From an uncultured Oscillibacter sp. (lineage in GTDB: Bacteria; Bacillota_A; Clostridia; Oscillospirales; Oscillospiraceae), in the NCBI GenBank assembly GCA_951800675.1, contig CATOKC010000033.1, positions 1-28,036 of the forward strand: a stretch of DNA of 28,036 nucleotides, read 5' to 3'. Within the stretch, counting starts at the first letter, position 1, and each line of letters starts with the position of its first letter. The position numbers and the translations under genes were made by a program. The notes below the pieces were generated by a model that worked only from the letters and a program-made list of their open reading frames with translations, was not told where the DNA came from and ran no database searches. Positions 14,891 through 21,643 of this stretch are shown here, piece by piece.

Positions 14891-15949
14891 TTATGTCCAC
14901 GCTTCCTCTTGGGGCAATGAGGGAAGGCGTATATACTTTCCAACCTCGTCTAGATCAACTCCTATCTCAAGCCATTCCTTAATGTCGGAGGGACGAGCGG
15001 ACCAACGGTTGTCCCAAGCCAATTCAAAATAGTTTTTGGGACTTTTTAAAATCATGGCATCCCGAAGGACGCCGATGTAGGTTGCCCCCTTTGTTCTTCC
15101 GACCAGCCACTCTTGCGGCCGCTTTTGGGAGAGCAGGTCTTTTAACTGATGGAGCGTCTTGATTCCAAAGCTGGAAAGCTCGTCAATGATTACGCCGCTG
15201 CTCTTCTTGTAAAAGGTTTCTGGAACATCCGTGCCGCATTTGCTGAAGTACTCGTTTAAAAATTCCAGCAGAGACGTGGAGTCAATGGTAATGTCCTGGA
15301 GATCGCCCTGGACGGCTTTTGCCTTTACCTCGGCGGCGTAGTGGTCGATTTCCCGAGACAGGGCGCAGAATTCCTGGTCCATCAATTCCAAGGTCCCGGC
15401 CACCAGGTAAAATTTTCGCCGAATTTCCTTCGGCAGCACCCCCGCGAATTTGTAGCCACGGTCATGCTCAATTTCCGCCCAGGCGTGCTGGAGCAGGGAC
15501 CGCGCCTGAATTTCACAGCGGAGGCCCCGGAATCTGCGGTATTCGCATAAATCCGCCCGGGGAGAGGCCAGCGTCACAATGTAGTGCACGGACAGGTACC
15601 CCACTTTGTCCACGTCCATATCCGCCGCCTTGTTTCCGGAGTTCTCCTGGTCAACGGAAAACTCCCGCTCAATTAAGTCGCACACCCGCGCGACCTCGGC
15701 GGTGGTATGGGTAATGATACGCAGTCCCGCGATGTCCATAATTTCGTCGGGACCGGAGTAGGGCTTCCGGTCAAATTTTTGGAGAAAGCTGTCCCGGGTC
15801 TTCACCCGCCCGTTGACGCTGTGATAGGGGATGCGGTTCTCCTTTAGGAGCGTCTCCATAAGTTTTTCCAAGGTGGTGACCAGTCCCTCGTACTGGTCCC
15901 GGTTTTGGTCGTACCATTCCTGGCTTTTCTGAACACTTGGCTTTTCCAT
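14891..15949 (-). CDS. RelA/SpoT-domain nucleotidyltransferase (small alarmone synthetase-like)
   Basis: The 352-residue protein has a pyrophosphokinase (SYNTH) domain but no hydrolase, TGS or ACT domain. Recognisable elements are NGRVKTRDSF (Arg48, Lys50, Ser54), the metal-binding region DIAGLRII (Asp72, Arg77), GYLSVHYIV (Tyr118, His122) and CEIQARSLLQHAWAEIEHD (Glu146, Gln148, His162). This supports transfer of pyrophosphate from ATP to a nucleotide, or to tRNA as in toxic SAS proteins. After residue about 205 a further 145 residues, absent from RelQ/RelP-type synthetases, form an extension of unknown role. ATG 15949 is preferred over the in-frame ATG at 16000, which has no ribosome binding site. 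It is a single-gene unit and somewhat more AT-rich than its neighbours. Confidence 0.82.
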   Translation of the reverse strand: MEKPSVQKSQEWYDQNRDQYEGLVTTLEKLMETLLKENRIPYHSVNGRVKTRDSFLQKFDRKPYSGPDEIMDIAGLRIITHTTAEVARVCDLIEREFSVDQENSGNKAADMDVDKVGYLSVHYIVTLASPRADLCEYRRFRGLRCEIQARSLLQHAWAEIEHDRGYKFAGVLPKEIRRKFYLVAGTLELMDQEFCALSREIDHYAAEVKAKAVQGDLQDITIDSTSLLEFLNEYFSKCGTDVPETFYKKSSGVIIDELSSFGIKTLHQLKDLLSQKRPQEWLVGRTKGATYIGVLRDAMILKSPKNYFELAWDNRWSARPSDIKEWLEIGVDLDEVGKYIRLPSLPQEEAWT

Positions 15950-16055
15950 ACGGCGCCTCTTTCTCTCTCTATTCTTTATAATAGCGACGGTGATTCCCAT
16001 AAAAACGTGGGTCTGGCAAGTGGATGAGCCATCCGCTGTTTTGGTATGTCCGCAA

Positions 16056-16079
16056 GGGCCGCTCCCGAAGGAACGGCCC
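16056..16079 (-). terminator. Hairpin after the CBS-domain gene
   Basis: GGGCCG-C-TCC, loop CGAA, and GGA-A-CGGCCC form a 9-bp stem with one mismatch, 12 bases beyond the stop codon of the CBS gene. No strong T run follows on the minus strand, so it may terminate weakly or protect the 3' end. Confidence 0.5.
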
Positions 16080-16090
16080 CGTCTGAGCGC

Positions 16091-16525
16091 TTATACGATT
16101 TTTCGAAGGACCGGCGCGGACTGCTTTTCCTCCGCCAGGCAGCGGATGATGTCCTGACGGGTGACGATGCCGATGAAGCTGTTCAGATCGTCCACCACGG
16201 GGACGAAGTTGTGCCGGACAATGGTGCCCAGCAGCTCGTCTACGGAGGCGGTGATGCGGACGGAGGGATTTTCCCGGAGAATATCCCGGACGCGGAGCCG
16301 CTCCAACTCCTTCATGGAGCAGGGACAGGAGGTTCCCTCGTCGGGCAGCAGCCGCCAGAGGAAGTCTCCCTCGCTGACGGTGCCCACATATTGGCCTTTG
16401 CGGTTGATGACGGGGACGGCGCTGCGGCCATGGTGCCGGAGCTTTTCCAGACCCTGGCGCATGGTGTTGTCGTCGTACAAATAGGCGACGCGGTGCTTCG
16501 GCGTCAAAAGGTAAGCAATGTTCAC
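16091..16525 (-). CDS. CBS-pair domain protein
   Basis: This 144-residue protein is essentially a single Bateman module: two CBS motifs, the first ending in SAVPVINRKGQYVGTVSEGDFL (about 35-56) and the second in FVPVVDDLNSFIGIVTRQDII (about 107-127). Such modules bind adenine nucleotides (AMP, ATP, S-adenosylmethionine) and usually regulate a partner protein. No catalytic domain is attached and no partner is adjacent, so its target is unknown. The start codon is GTG at 16525, preceded by GAGGC at suitable spacing. Upstream, around 16590-16605, there is an AT-rich stretch that may contain its promoter. Confidence 0.85.
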   Translation of the reverse strand: MNIAYLLTPKHRVAYLYDDNTMRQGLEKLRHHGRSAVPVINRKGQYVGTVSEGDFLWRLLPDEGTSCPCSMKELERLRVRDILRENPSVRITASVDELLGTIVRHNFVPVVDDLNSFIGIVTRQDIIRCLAEEKQSAPVLRKIV

Positions 16526-16737
16526 AGTGATGCCTCATTTCTGCTGGGCAGGCGGGCTGGGCCGCCTGGGTCGTGGTGGAGCTTTTACATATTTATAATA
16601 TACAGGAAGAGCTTGGATAAATGGTGAACAGTTTATGAAATCTGCCCAGAAAACCTGGGCTCGCCTGTGAAGCCTTGGAGCCCAGGCGATTGAGAGAATG
16701 AGAGCGTCCGGATGATTCGCCCGGCGGAAAAACGGAA

Positions 16738-16763
16738 CAGGGCCAGCCTCTCGGCTGGCCCTG
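16738..16763 (-). terminator. Intergenic terminator with no annotated gene upstream
   Basis: Arms 16738-16748 and 16753-16763 form a perfect 11-bp stem around TCTC. The minus-strand side is followed by TTCCGTTTTTCC, so termination is expected for transcripts running leftward. No protein gene feeds it; see the repeated motif at 16804-16816. Confidence 0.6.
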
Positions 16764-16965
16764 AACCTTATTGTTTGGAAGATTGGATGAAAAGAAGTTT
16801 TGTCTCTTGCAAGTATTAAGATACAGGAGAGTTGTTAAGGAAACCAGCGTCAATTGTTACAAAAGTCTTAAATCTTATGTCAACCAACAGGCTCTTGGGA
16901 AGGCCGCCCCTACGCCGCATTCCCTCCATATACGCGATCAGACAGGTCTCCCCCGGATTCTCCCC

Positions 16966-16994
16966 TTGCCTGCAAGCGGAAACTATGGTATACT
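16966..16994 (+). promoter_or_regulatory. smpB promoter
   Basis: TTGCCT (16966-16971) and TATACT (16989-16994) are separated by 17 bases, and the start codon lies 48 bases beyond. The leader contains the ribosome binding site AAAGGAGG. Confidence 0.75.
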
Positions 16995-17041
16995 GAACCC
17001 GGACAAAATTGGGAAGGATTTTCCCCAAAGGAGGTGGCGCG

Positions 17042-17500
17042 ATGGAAAAGAAGGGTGTGAAAATTGCCGCCCAGAACCGGAAAGCCCACCATGACTACTA
17101 CGTGGAGGAAAAATATGAGGCGGGCATCGAGCTGGCGGGGACGGAGGTGAAGTCCGTCCGGGCCGGGACGCTGAATTTGAAGGACTCCTACTGCTCTGTG
17201 AAGGAGGGGGAGCTCTTCGTCCACGGCATGCACATCTCTCCTTATGAAAAGGGGAACATCTTCAACAAGGACCCCGTTCGGCCCCGCCGCCTGCTGATGC
17301 ACAAGCGGGAGATTCGCAAGCTCCACGCCCTGGTGAAGCAGGACGGCTACACCCTGGTCCCCCTGTCCGTGTATTTCAAGGACTCCCGGGTCAAGGTGGA
17401 GGTGGGCCTGTGCAAGGGCAAGAAAAACTACGACAAGCGGGACGCCGCCGCCCAGCGGGACGCGAAGCGGGAGATGGACCGGGCCATGAAGGCGCGGTGA
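17042..17500 (+). CDS. smpB: SsrA-binding protein SmpB
   Basis: SmpB binds tmRNA and carries it into stalled ribosomes, where its C-terminal tail mimics an mRNA in the empty channel. The 152-residue length is standard. Conserved parts are AAQNRKAHHDYYVEEKYEAGI, then GTEVKSVRAGTLNLKDSY, LFVHGMHISPYEKGN and the KGKKNYDKRDAAAQRDAKREMDRA tail. The start follows AAAGGAGG at good spacing. Its partner ssrA lies about 2.4 kb downstream on the same strand, separated by three ordinary genes. Confidence 0.97.
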   Translation: MEKKGVKIAAQNRKAHHDYYVEEKYEAGIELAGTEVKSVRAGTLNLKDSYCSVKEGELFVHGMHISPYEKGNIFNKDPVRPRRLLMHKREIRKLHALVKQDGYTLVPLSVYFKDSRVKVEVGLCKGKKNYDKRDAAAQRDAKREMDRAMKAR

Positions 17501-17835
17501 GGCCGTAACCGCGCGGAGACTTTTCGCGGCAATCCGGGGCGCCGCCGGGGCGGCTTTGGGTACGTATCTGGCGCCGCGGCTTTGGGCTGCCCTGGGTTTC
17601 GCGCCGCGGGCCTGATGTTGGGGCCGGGCTGCTGGTTCCAGACGCTTTTGCCGTCAATGAAAGCGGGGGCGGCCGTCTGGGAGGCGGTCAGCGAGTACGC
17701 GGCGGAGCTGGAAAAGCAGGAGAACGAGGTCGGGGGAGACCACCCGCCACACGGACCTCTCCCGACATTCCCTCCCAGGACTTCACGCTCGAGCTTCGGC
17801 GGACCCGGCTTATTGGCGCCTGGATTGGCGCGGGG
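17501..17835 (+). other. GC-rich stretch with an open frame but no start codon
   Basis: The reading frame of the following gene is open from 17509 to 18222 without a stop, but has no ATG, GTG or TTG before 17836. Residues just upstream of 17836 (DFTLELRRTRLIGAWIGAG, from about 17779) look like true protein. A different frame holds AAVWEAVSEYAAELEKQENE (about 17663-17722), which also looks coding. The pattern suggests a frameshift near 17722-17778 in an older, longer gene. Confidence 0.4.
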
Positions 17836-18222
17836 ATGCTTTTGACCATCGCGGCGCTTCCCGTTGGATTCCCCATCGCCGCCCTTTTGGGCGAGCGCTA
17901 TATCGTCCCGGGCCTGAAAATCATGCTGGCGCTGATGCTTGTTCTGATTACCGGGCCCTGGGTCTGGGCGATGGCAAGCGGGGAGTTGTTTCCACCCCGC
18001 CTGTCCGTGGAATCCGGGCATATCTGGCTGGATAAGGGCTTTTTCCCTATCCGGAAAATTCCTTTGGCGGATATCGGAGGACTTCGCTATGACCGCTCCG
18101 ACGAGTGCTATATCCTCTATGACAAGCGAGAGAAAATCTTGGCGAAGTTCAGTACACGGGACGACTTCGGCTCCCAGTTTCTGAACTTCTTAACGGATCA
18201 CGGGATCCGACTTCGTAAATAG
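17836..18222 (+). CDS. Small membrane protein, N-terminus uncertain or frameshifted
   Basis: From the first in-frame ATG the product is 128 residues: two hydrophobic segments (about 1-17 and 26-47) followed by a soluble, PH-like beta-rich domain (HIWLDKGFFPIRKIPLADIGGLRYD, ECYILYDKREKILAKF). Such two-helix plus PH-like proteins are common and uncharacterised in Firmicutes. ATG 17836 has no good ribosome binding site and sits inside the first hydrophobic helix, so the true protein probably began further upstream, where the frame appears broken. It may be a pseudogene or be translated from an unseen start. The next gene begins 17 bases downstream. Confidence 0.5.
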   Translation: MLLTIAALPVGFPIAALLGERYIVPGLKIMLALMLVLITGPWVWAMASGELFPPRLSVESGHIWLDKGFFPIRKIPLADIGGLRYDRSDECYILYDKREKILAKFSTRDDFGSQFLNFLTDHGIRLRK

Positions 18223-18239
18223 GAAAGGAACGAAACAAC

Positions 18240-18764
18240 ATGAGCAATCCCATTGCCACAATTTTGATGGAGGACGGTAAAAAAATGACCGCCGAGCTCT
18301 ATCCCGAAAAGGCTCCCAACACGGTCAACAACTTTATCGCCCTGGCGAATAAGGGCTTTTACGATGGCTTAACCTTCCATCGGGTTATCCCAGGCTTCAT
18401 GATTCAGGGCGGCTGTCCGGACGGAACCGGCATGGGCGGCCCCGGCTATGAAATCAAAGGGGAGTTTGCCTCCAACGGCTTCACCCAGAATGACTTGAAG
18501 CACGCCACCGGCGTCCTCTCCATGGCCCGGACCATGGCCCCGGATTCCGCCGGAAGCCAGTTCTTTGTCATGGTGGCCCCGGCGGGACACCTGGACGGAG
18601 AGTACGCCGCCTTTGGCCAGGTTCTCGAGGGCGTGGACGATGCCATTGCCATCTCCCGGGTTCCCCGGAGCATGATGGACGACAAGCCCAAAAAGCCCGT
18701 GGTCATCCAGTCCATCCGGGTGGATACCAAGGGCGTGGAGTACCCGGAGCCCGAAACCCGCTGA
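18240..18764 (+). CDS. Peptidyl-prolyl cis-trans isomerase (cyclophilin)
   Basis: This 174-residue cytoplasmic cyclophilin catalyses proline isomerisation in protein folding. The active-site stretches are FHRVIPGFMIQGGCPDGTG (catalytic Arg, with the Phe and Gln of the binding pocket), MARTMAPDSAGSQFFVMV and LDGEYAAFGQV. As in most bacterial PpiB proteins, the cyclosporin-contacting Trp is absent. No signal peptide is seen. The start at 18240 follows AGGAAAGGA. It lies between the small membrane protein and a short-chain dehydrogenase on the same strand, probably in one transcript. Confidence 0.95.
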   Translation: MSNPIATILMEDGKKMTAELYPEKAPNTVNNFIALANKGFYDGLTFHRVIPGFMIQGGCPDGTGMGGPGYEIKGEFASNGFTQNDLKHATGVLSMARTMAPDSAGSQFFVMVAPAGHLDGEYAAFGQVLEGVDDAIAISRVPRSMMDDKPKKPVVIQSIRVDTKGVEYPEPETR

Positions 18765-18793
18765 ACAAAAACGGACGCATGAAGGAGGAAGCC

Positions 18794-19552
18794 ATGAAAA
18801 CCGCCATCATTACCGGCGCGTCCTCCGGCTTGGGCCGGGAGCTGGCCCGCCAGATCGAGGATGTGTTCCCTGACATCGAGTGTTATTGGCTCATCGCCCG
18901 CCGGGAGGACCGGCTGGAGAGCCTGGCCATCAGCCTGCCGGGGCGGCATACGGCCTGCATTGCCCTGGACCTGTGTGACCCCATGAGCTTTGTGTCTCTA
19001 AAAGACCGCCTGGCGGAGGAGAAACCGGAGATTTCCCTGCTGGTGAATTGCGCGGGTTGCGGGTATTTGGGCCGCGTAGGCGAAATGGATACCGCCTCCC
19101 AGACCCGTATGGTGGACCTGAATGTCCGGGCCCTGACTGCGGTGACCAACATTGTGCTTCCTTATATGACGGAGGGAAGTCGTATTTTAAACGTCTCCTC
19201 CATTGCCTCCTTCTGCCCGAACCCCCGAATGACGGTCTATTCCTCTACGAAAGCCTACGTCTCCCGCTTCACCGTGGGTCTGAACGAGGAGCTGCGCCGC
19301 CGTAAAATCAGCGTCACGGCGGTATGCCCCGGCCCGATGGCCACGGAGTTTTTGCCCCTGGCGGGGATCACGGGCCATTCCAGCACCTTTGAGTTCCTGC
19401 CCTACTGCGACCAAGTAAAGGTAGCGGGCGGGGCCCTCCGGGCCGCGAAGGCGGGCCGCACGATCTATACCCCCAAGTTGTTTTATAAGTTTTACCGCCT
19501 CTTGGCGAAAGTGACGCCCTCGCAACTTTTGGTTAAGTTTGTAAAAACCTGA
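18794..19552 (+). CDS. Short-chain dehydrogenase/reductase
   Basis: The 252-residue protein is a classical SDR: TGASSGLG for NAD(P) binding (residues 7-14), NCAGCGYLG, NVSSIASF with the catalytic Ser, and YSSTKAY with Tyr149 and Lys153, then PGPMATEF. Arg residues after the first strand (ARRED) suggest NADPH preference. An in-frame ATG at 18779 precedes the ribosome binding site AAGGAGGAAGCC, so the second ATG at 18794 is the start. A hydrophobic C-terminal stretch (YKFYRLLAKV) may touch the membrane. The substrate cannot be told. A GC-rich hairpin follows. Confidence 0.9.
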   Translation: MKTAIITGASSGLGRELARQIEDVFPDIECYWLIARREDRLESLAISLPGRHTACIALDLCDPMSFVSLKDRLAEEKPEISLLVNCAGCGYLGRVGEMDTASQTRMVDLNVRALTAVTNIVLPYMTEGSRILNVSSIASFCPNPRMTVYSSTKAYVSRFTVGLNEELRRRKISVTAVCPGPMATEFLPLAGITGHSSTFEFLPYCDQVKVAGGALRAAKAGRTIYTPKLFYKFYRLLAKVTPSQLLVKFVKT

Positions 19553-19564
19553 GCATACTGTAAA

Positions 19565-19589
19565 AGCGGGCCCCCAAGGGGGTCCCGCT
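19565..19589 (+). terminator. Hairpin after the SDR gene
   Basis: AGCGGG-CCCCC, loop AA, and GGGGG-T-CCCGCT form an 11-bp stem with one bulged T, 12 bases beyond the stop codon. There is no T run on the plus strand; a T-rich tail would exist only on the minus strand. It probably ends or trims the SDR transcript. Confidence 0.5.
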
Positions 19590-19633
19590 CCAAATGTCAC
19601 AAAATCGTAACACACGGCAATCCAAACCTATGC

Positions 19634-19639
19634 TATACT
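19634..19639 (+). promoter_or_regulatory. Extended -10 promoter for tmRNA
   Basis: TGC-TATACT is a good extended -10 element; the expected -35 position (CACACG) is poor. It lies about 220 bases before the tmRNA 5' end. No nearer promoter is visible, so a long precursor leader is implied. Confidence 0.45.
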
Positions 19640-19860
19640 GATGTAATGAGTCCACCGGCCAGTTCCCAAGGACCAACCCCACGCAAAGGCCCACCGTGCC
19701 CAATCTCCCGTCCCTCGTCCCCCCGCAGGGGAGGTGGGGGGGTGCTCAAGAGGGAGCCTGCTCCCTCTTGAAGAAGTGGAGCAAAGGAGCGGGCGCGGTT
19801 CCCGCCAATCGCCAAAGGCGCTTAGCGGGAACGGAGCATAGCGGACTTTGCGACACTTCC
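19640..19860 (+). other. Structured leader upstream of tmRNA
   Basis: No protein gene is seen. Two strong hairpins are present: CAAGAGGGAG/CTCCCTCTTG (19747-19770, 10 bp, loop CCTG) and GTTCCCGC/GCGGGAAC (19798-19832) with an inner GCC-AAA-GGC. A smaller CCCC-GCA-GGGG lies before them. The segment resembles the GC-rich dispersed repeats found between genes of this bacterial group, but only one copy is in the window. Confidence 0.4.
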
Positions 19861-20225
19861 GGGGGTGTAAGGGTTTCGACGGGGGTATGGAGGCGGGACC
19901 AGCGGGCGGCGGCGCCTGACCGCCATAAAACGGGCAAATTATAAATTAAATAACAACAACACTGTTGCTGTTGCTGCCTAATTAAAGGCAGCCGTCCGCC
20001 CCGGGAGGACCGCGAACCGGGAAGGGCGTCGTTTAGCGGTAAATGTGCGTACGGTAAGCTTTGCCCGTGCCACACATGATGAAGCTCACCTGACCTGACG
20101 GCGTGACGGTTTGCCGTCTGGAAGGGGAACGGGAGGAGCAAGACCTCCACAATAATCGTCTGCGCCCGGAGAACGTCCCGTTAAAGTGCTTTCGGACGCG
20201 GGTTCAACTCCCGCCACCTCCACCA
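19861..20225 (+). ncRNA. ssrA: Transfer-messenger RNA (one-piece)
   Basis: The 365-base RNA begins GGGGGTGTAAGGGTTTCGACGG and ends with a T arm (GCGGG-TTCAACT-CCCGC) and CACCTCCACCA. The 5' GGGGGTG (19861-19867) pairs with CACCTCC (20215-20221) as the acceptor stem, with one G-U pair. The tag frame starts with a resume codon GCA at 19934 and ends at TAA 19979-19981, giving ANYKLNNNNTVAVAA, whose hydrophobic VAA end fits ClpXP-type proteolysis. CCA is encoded. With SmpB it rescues stalled ribosomes. Its 3' end is a classic integration site, and mobile DNA begins immediately after it. Confidence 0.96.
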
Positions 20226-20227
20226 AA

Positions 20228-20319
20228 CGTTAGGTATACGAACACCATGTCAAACATCAGTCTGGCGGTGTATCGTAACGTGTTCGTCCTCATAGTTCAT
20301 ACAGACGACTATGAGGACG
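20228..20319. repeat. Nested inverted repeats just past the tmRNA end
   Basis: ACGTTA (20228-20233) pairs with TAACGT (20276-20281), with further imperfect pairing inside. CGTCCTCATAG (20285-20295) pairs with CTATGAGGACG (20309-20319), a perfect 11-bp stem. They overlap the start of the first element gene. They may be integrase arm sites or a tmRNA 3' structure; there is no T run. Confidence 0.5.
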
Positions 20320-20561
20320 GCACGCGCCTACAAAGTAAACGTGCCACATATAAAGAGATTCAGACGTGGGTTAAGCAGAAGTACGGTTTCCATGTCAGCA
20401 ATCTCAGCATATCGCAGGCCAAGGAAAAATACGGACTTGCCAAGACTGAGTATAAGGGTTATGCGGGTGCCGAGGGACATTATATCCCTAAACTGCCCCC
20501 GGAGAAAGAGGCAGCAATTCGCGAGGCATTTATCTGGTTTGGACTAATGAAAAGGCAGTGA
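20247..20561 (+). CDS. Small ICE-associated protein with a TYKEIQ-type helical domain
   Basis: The 104-residue product has a C-terminal part (RATYKEIQTWVKQKYGFHVSN, SISQAKEKYGL, LPPEKEAAIREAFIWFGLM) that I associate with a short, probably nucleic-acid-binding domain found at the ends of proteins and as small genes in Firmicute conjugative elements. This assignment is from memory of the pattern. The ATG at 20247 is only 22 bases after the tmRNA CCA and has no clear ribosome binding site, and its first codons overlap strong inverted repeats. The protein may have lost its original front when the element integrated or rearranged. Confidence 0.6.
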   Translation: MSNISLAVYRNVFVLIVHTDDYEDGTRLQSKRATYKEIQTWVKQKYGFHVSNLSISQAKEKYGLAKTEYKGYAGAEGHYIPKLPPEKEAAIREAFIWFGLMKRQ

Positions 20562-20564
20562 TTT

Positions 20565-20765
20565 CTATGGGGGGAGCGGGTTGCTGTAAATCGTATAGGC
20601 AGTCCCATCGTTGAGTCTCACGGAGGAAAGAATCGTGGTATTGGCAGGCGTATTCAAGGGAGTCTTGTCTACTGACCGCTCCCCGCCAATGGCCCGCCCA
20701 TAGCGGTGGCTCAGATCCGTGTTTACACCACTTTCATCCAGGAAAACATTATGAAAGCCATAAAC
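20565..20765 (-). pseudogene. IS630-family transposase remnant
   Basis: Read on the minus strand, an open stretch encodes FLDESGVNTDLSHRYGRA followed by PLNTPANTTILSSVRLNDGTAY. This is the DDE-domain core of IS630-type transposases (the D of FLDESG is catalytic). It is closed by TAG at 20567-20565 and by an in-frame TGA at 20768-20766 upstream, so only about 66 codons of a normal 170-350 remain. Upstream sequence to about 20830 hints at further decayed parts in other frames. It is dead. Confidence 0.7.
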
Positions 20766-20842
20766 TCATTGCAGCGCAAGGGGTCCATGGCATCAAACCT
20801 ATGAATTTACTGCTTTTGCCGAAATTGCCTGCAATACATTCC

Positions 20843-20877
20843 AAGGGACCCGCCTGGTATTTCCAGGCGGGTCCCTT
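20843..20877 (+). terminator. Strong rho-independent terminator
   Basis: AAGGGACCCGCCTGG (20843-20857) and CCAGGCGGGTCCCTT (20863-20877) form a perfect 15-bp stem with a five-base loop, followed by TTCTTTTT. It ends plus-strand transcription from the tmRNA side or the small ICE gene. Confidence 0.9.
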
Positions 20878-20991
20878 TTCTTTTTGCTCTTTTATGTAAT
20901 CAAATATATATACATATCGCTTGATCTGTGCCAAGCAATATGGCTCACTTGTTATAGATTCCCGATTGAAACCCCTGACAGCTCTTTAATT

Positions 20992-21534
20992 CTATGTGCC
21001 AAGCTGCGGCTGCGGACTGGCCAGCTGATTTATTTCCGCATCTGGATGGCACACGATAAACTCATAGTTCACACCCGCAGTAGGCAGCGCATTTTTAACC
21101 AGTGTTTCCGGCACATCATAGACCATAATAACAGACCCCGCTTGGACGACACTTACCCAGTTTTGTATGGTGCCGCGCAAAGTACAGCCACCGCTGAGAT
21201 AATTGACGCCATCGCCGAACCTGGCACCGTTGCCATAGTTATACGCAAAAGCCAGGCATTTTGCGAAGAAATACACGCCGTCAAGGGGACGGCTGCTAAT
21301 GTCCGTATGGAAGGTGAGTTTGATATTGTAACGTTCGCCCTCTGCCGGAACATCACTCTCTCCAAATATTTCGTCCATAATCTGGCGGACAAGGGGAAGA
21401 AACTCGACATCAACAACCCATGCGCGCTTTTTCGGATTCCATCTTGCGCCGCTAATCTGCTTGATTCTCGCTACAAATGTGCTGTGGTAAGGCGTTTGAA
21501 TATACGCCTTCTTACCTCTGGTCGCGATTTTCAC
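20992..21534 (-). CDS. HARP-like small protein of the mobile element
   Basis: The 180-residue protein starts with YHSTFVARIKQISGARWNPKKRAWVV, a pattern like the HARP motif of SMARCAL1-type helicases and of short bacterial proteins, in which a folded strand-helix unit with a conserved RWNP...W binds DNA structures. The remainder (residues 60-180) is unrecognised. The start codon is GTG at 21534, preceded by GAAAGGA. The gene lies 109 bases downstream of the heptad-repeat protein on the same strand and may share its transcript. A role in element DNA maintenance is only inferred from the motif. Confidence 0.6.
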   Translation of the reverse strand: MKIATRGKKAYIQTPYHSTFVARIKQISGARWNPKKRAWVVDVEFLPLVRQIMDEIFGESDVPAEGERYNIKLTFHTDISSRPLDGVYFFAKCLAFAYNYGNGARFGDGVNYLSGGCTLRGTIQNWVSVVQAGSVIMVYDVPETLVKNALPTAGVNYEFIVCHPDAEINQLASPQPQLGT

Positions 21535-21643
21535 AAAAAATGTCCTTTCAAACTATCGTATTTTAATCCAATTTGGGGGAAAGGCAGGACTGGGGGAAGG
21601 ATTTCATCGTATTCCCCCAGCCCCATGGAACCTTTATTGCGGT

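Larger units (their letters stand above)
16526..17041. other. Gene-free interval with hairpin, repeated motif and two promoters
   Basis: No convincing protein gene is present over about 515 bases. The interval holds an AT-rich stretch upstream of the CBS gene (around 16590-16605), a strong hairpin at 16738-16763, an exact second copy of CTCTTGCAAGTAT (16804-16816), two TTA-led 11-base units (16857-16878) like those upstream of the ABC operon, and the smpB promoter. A short minus-strand RNA from about 16807 to the hairpin is possible. Confidence 0.5.

Noticed and set aside
16593..16853. Minus-strand 86-codon frame between CBS gene and smpB
   Set aside because: It crosses a terminator hairpin, starts at a non-ATG codon without a ribosome binding site, and has no family resemblance.
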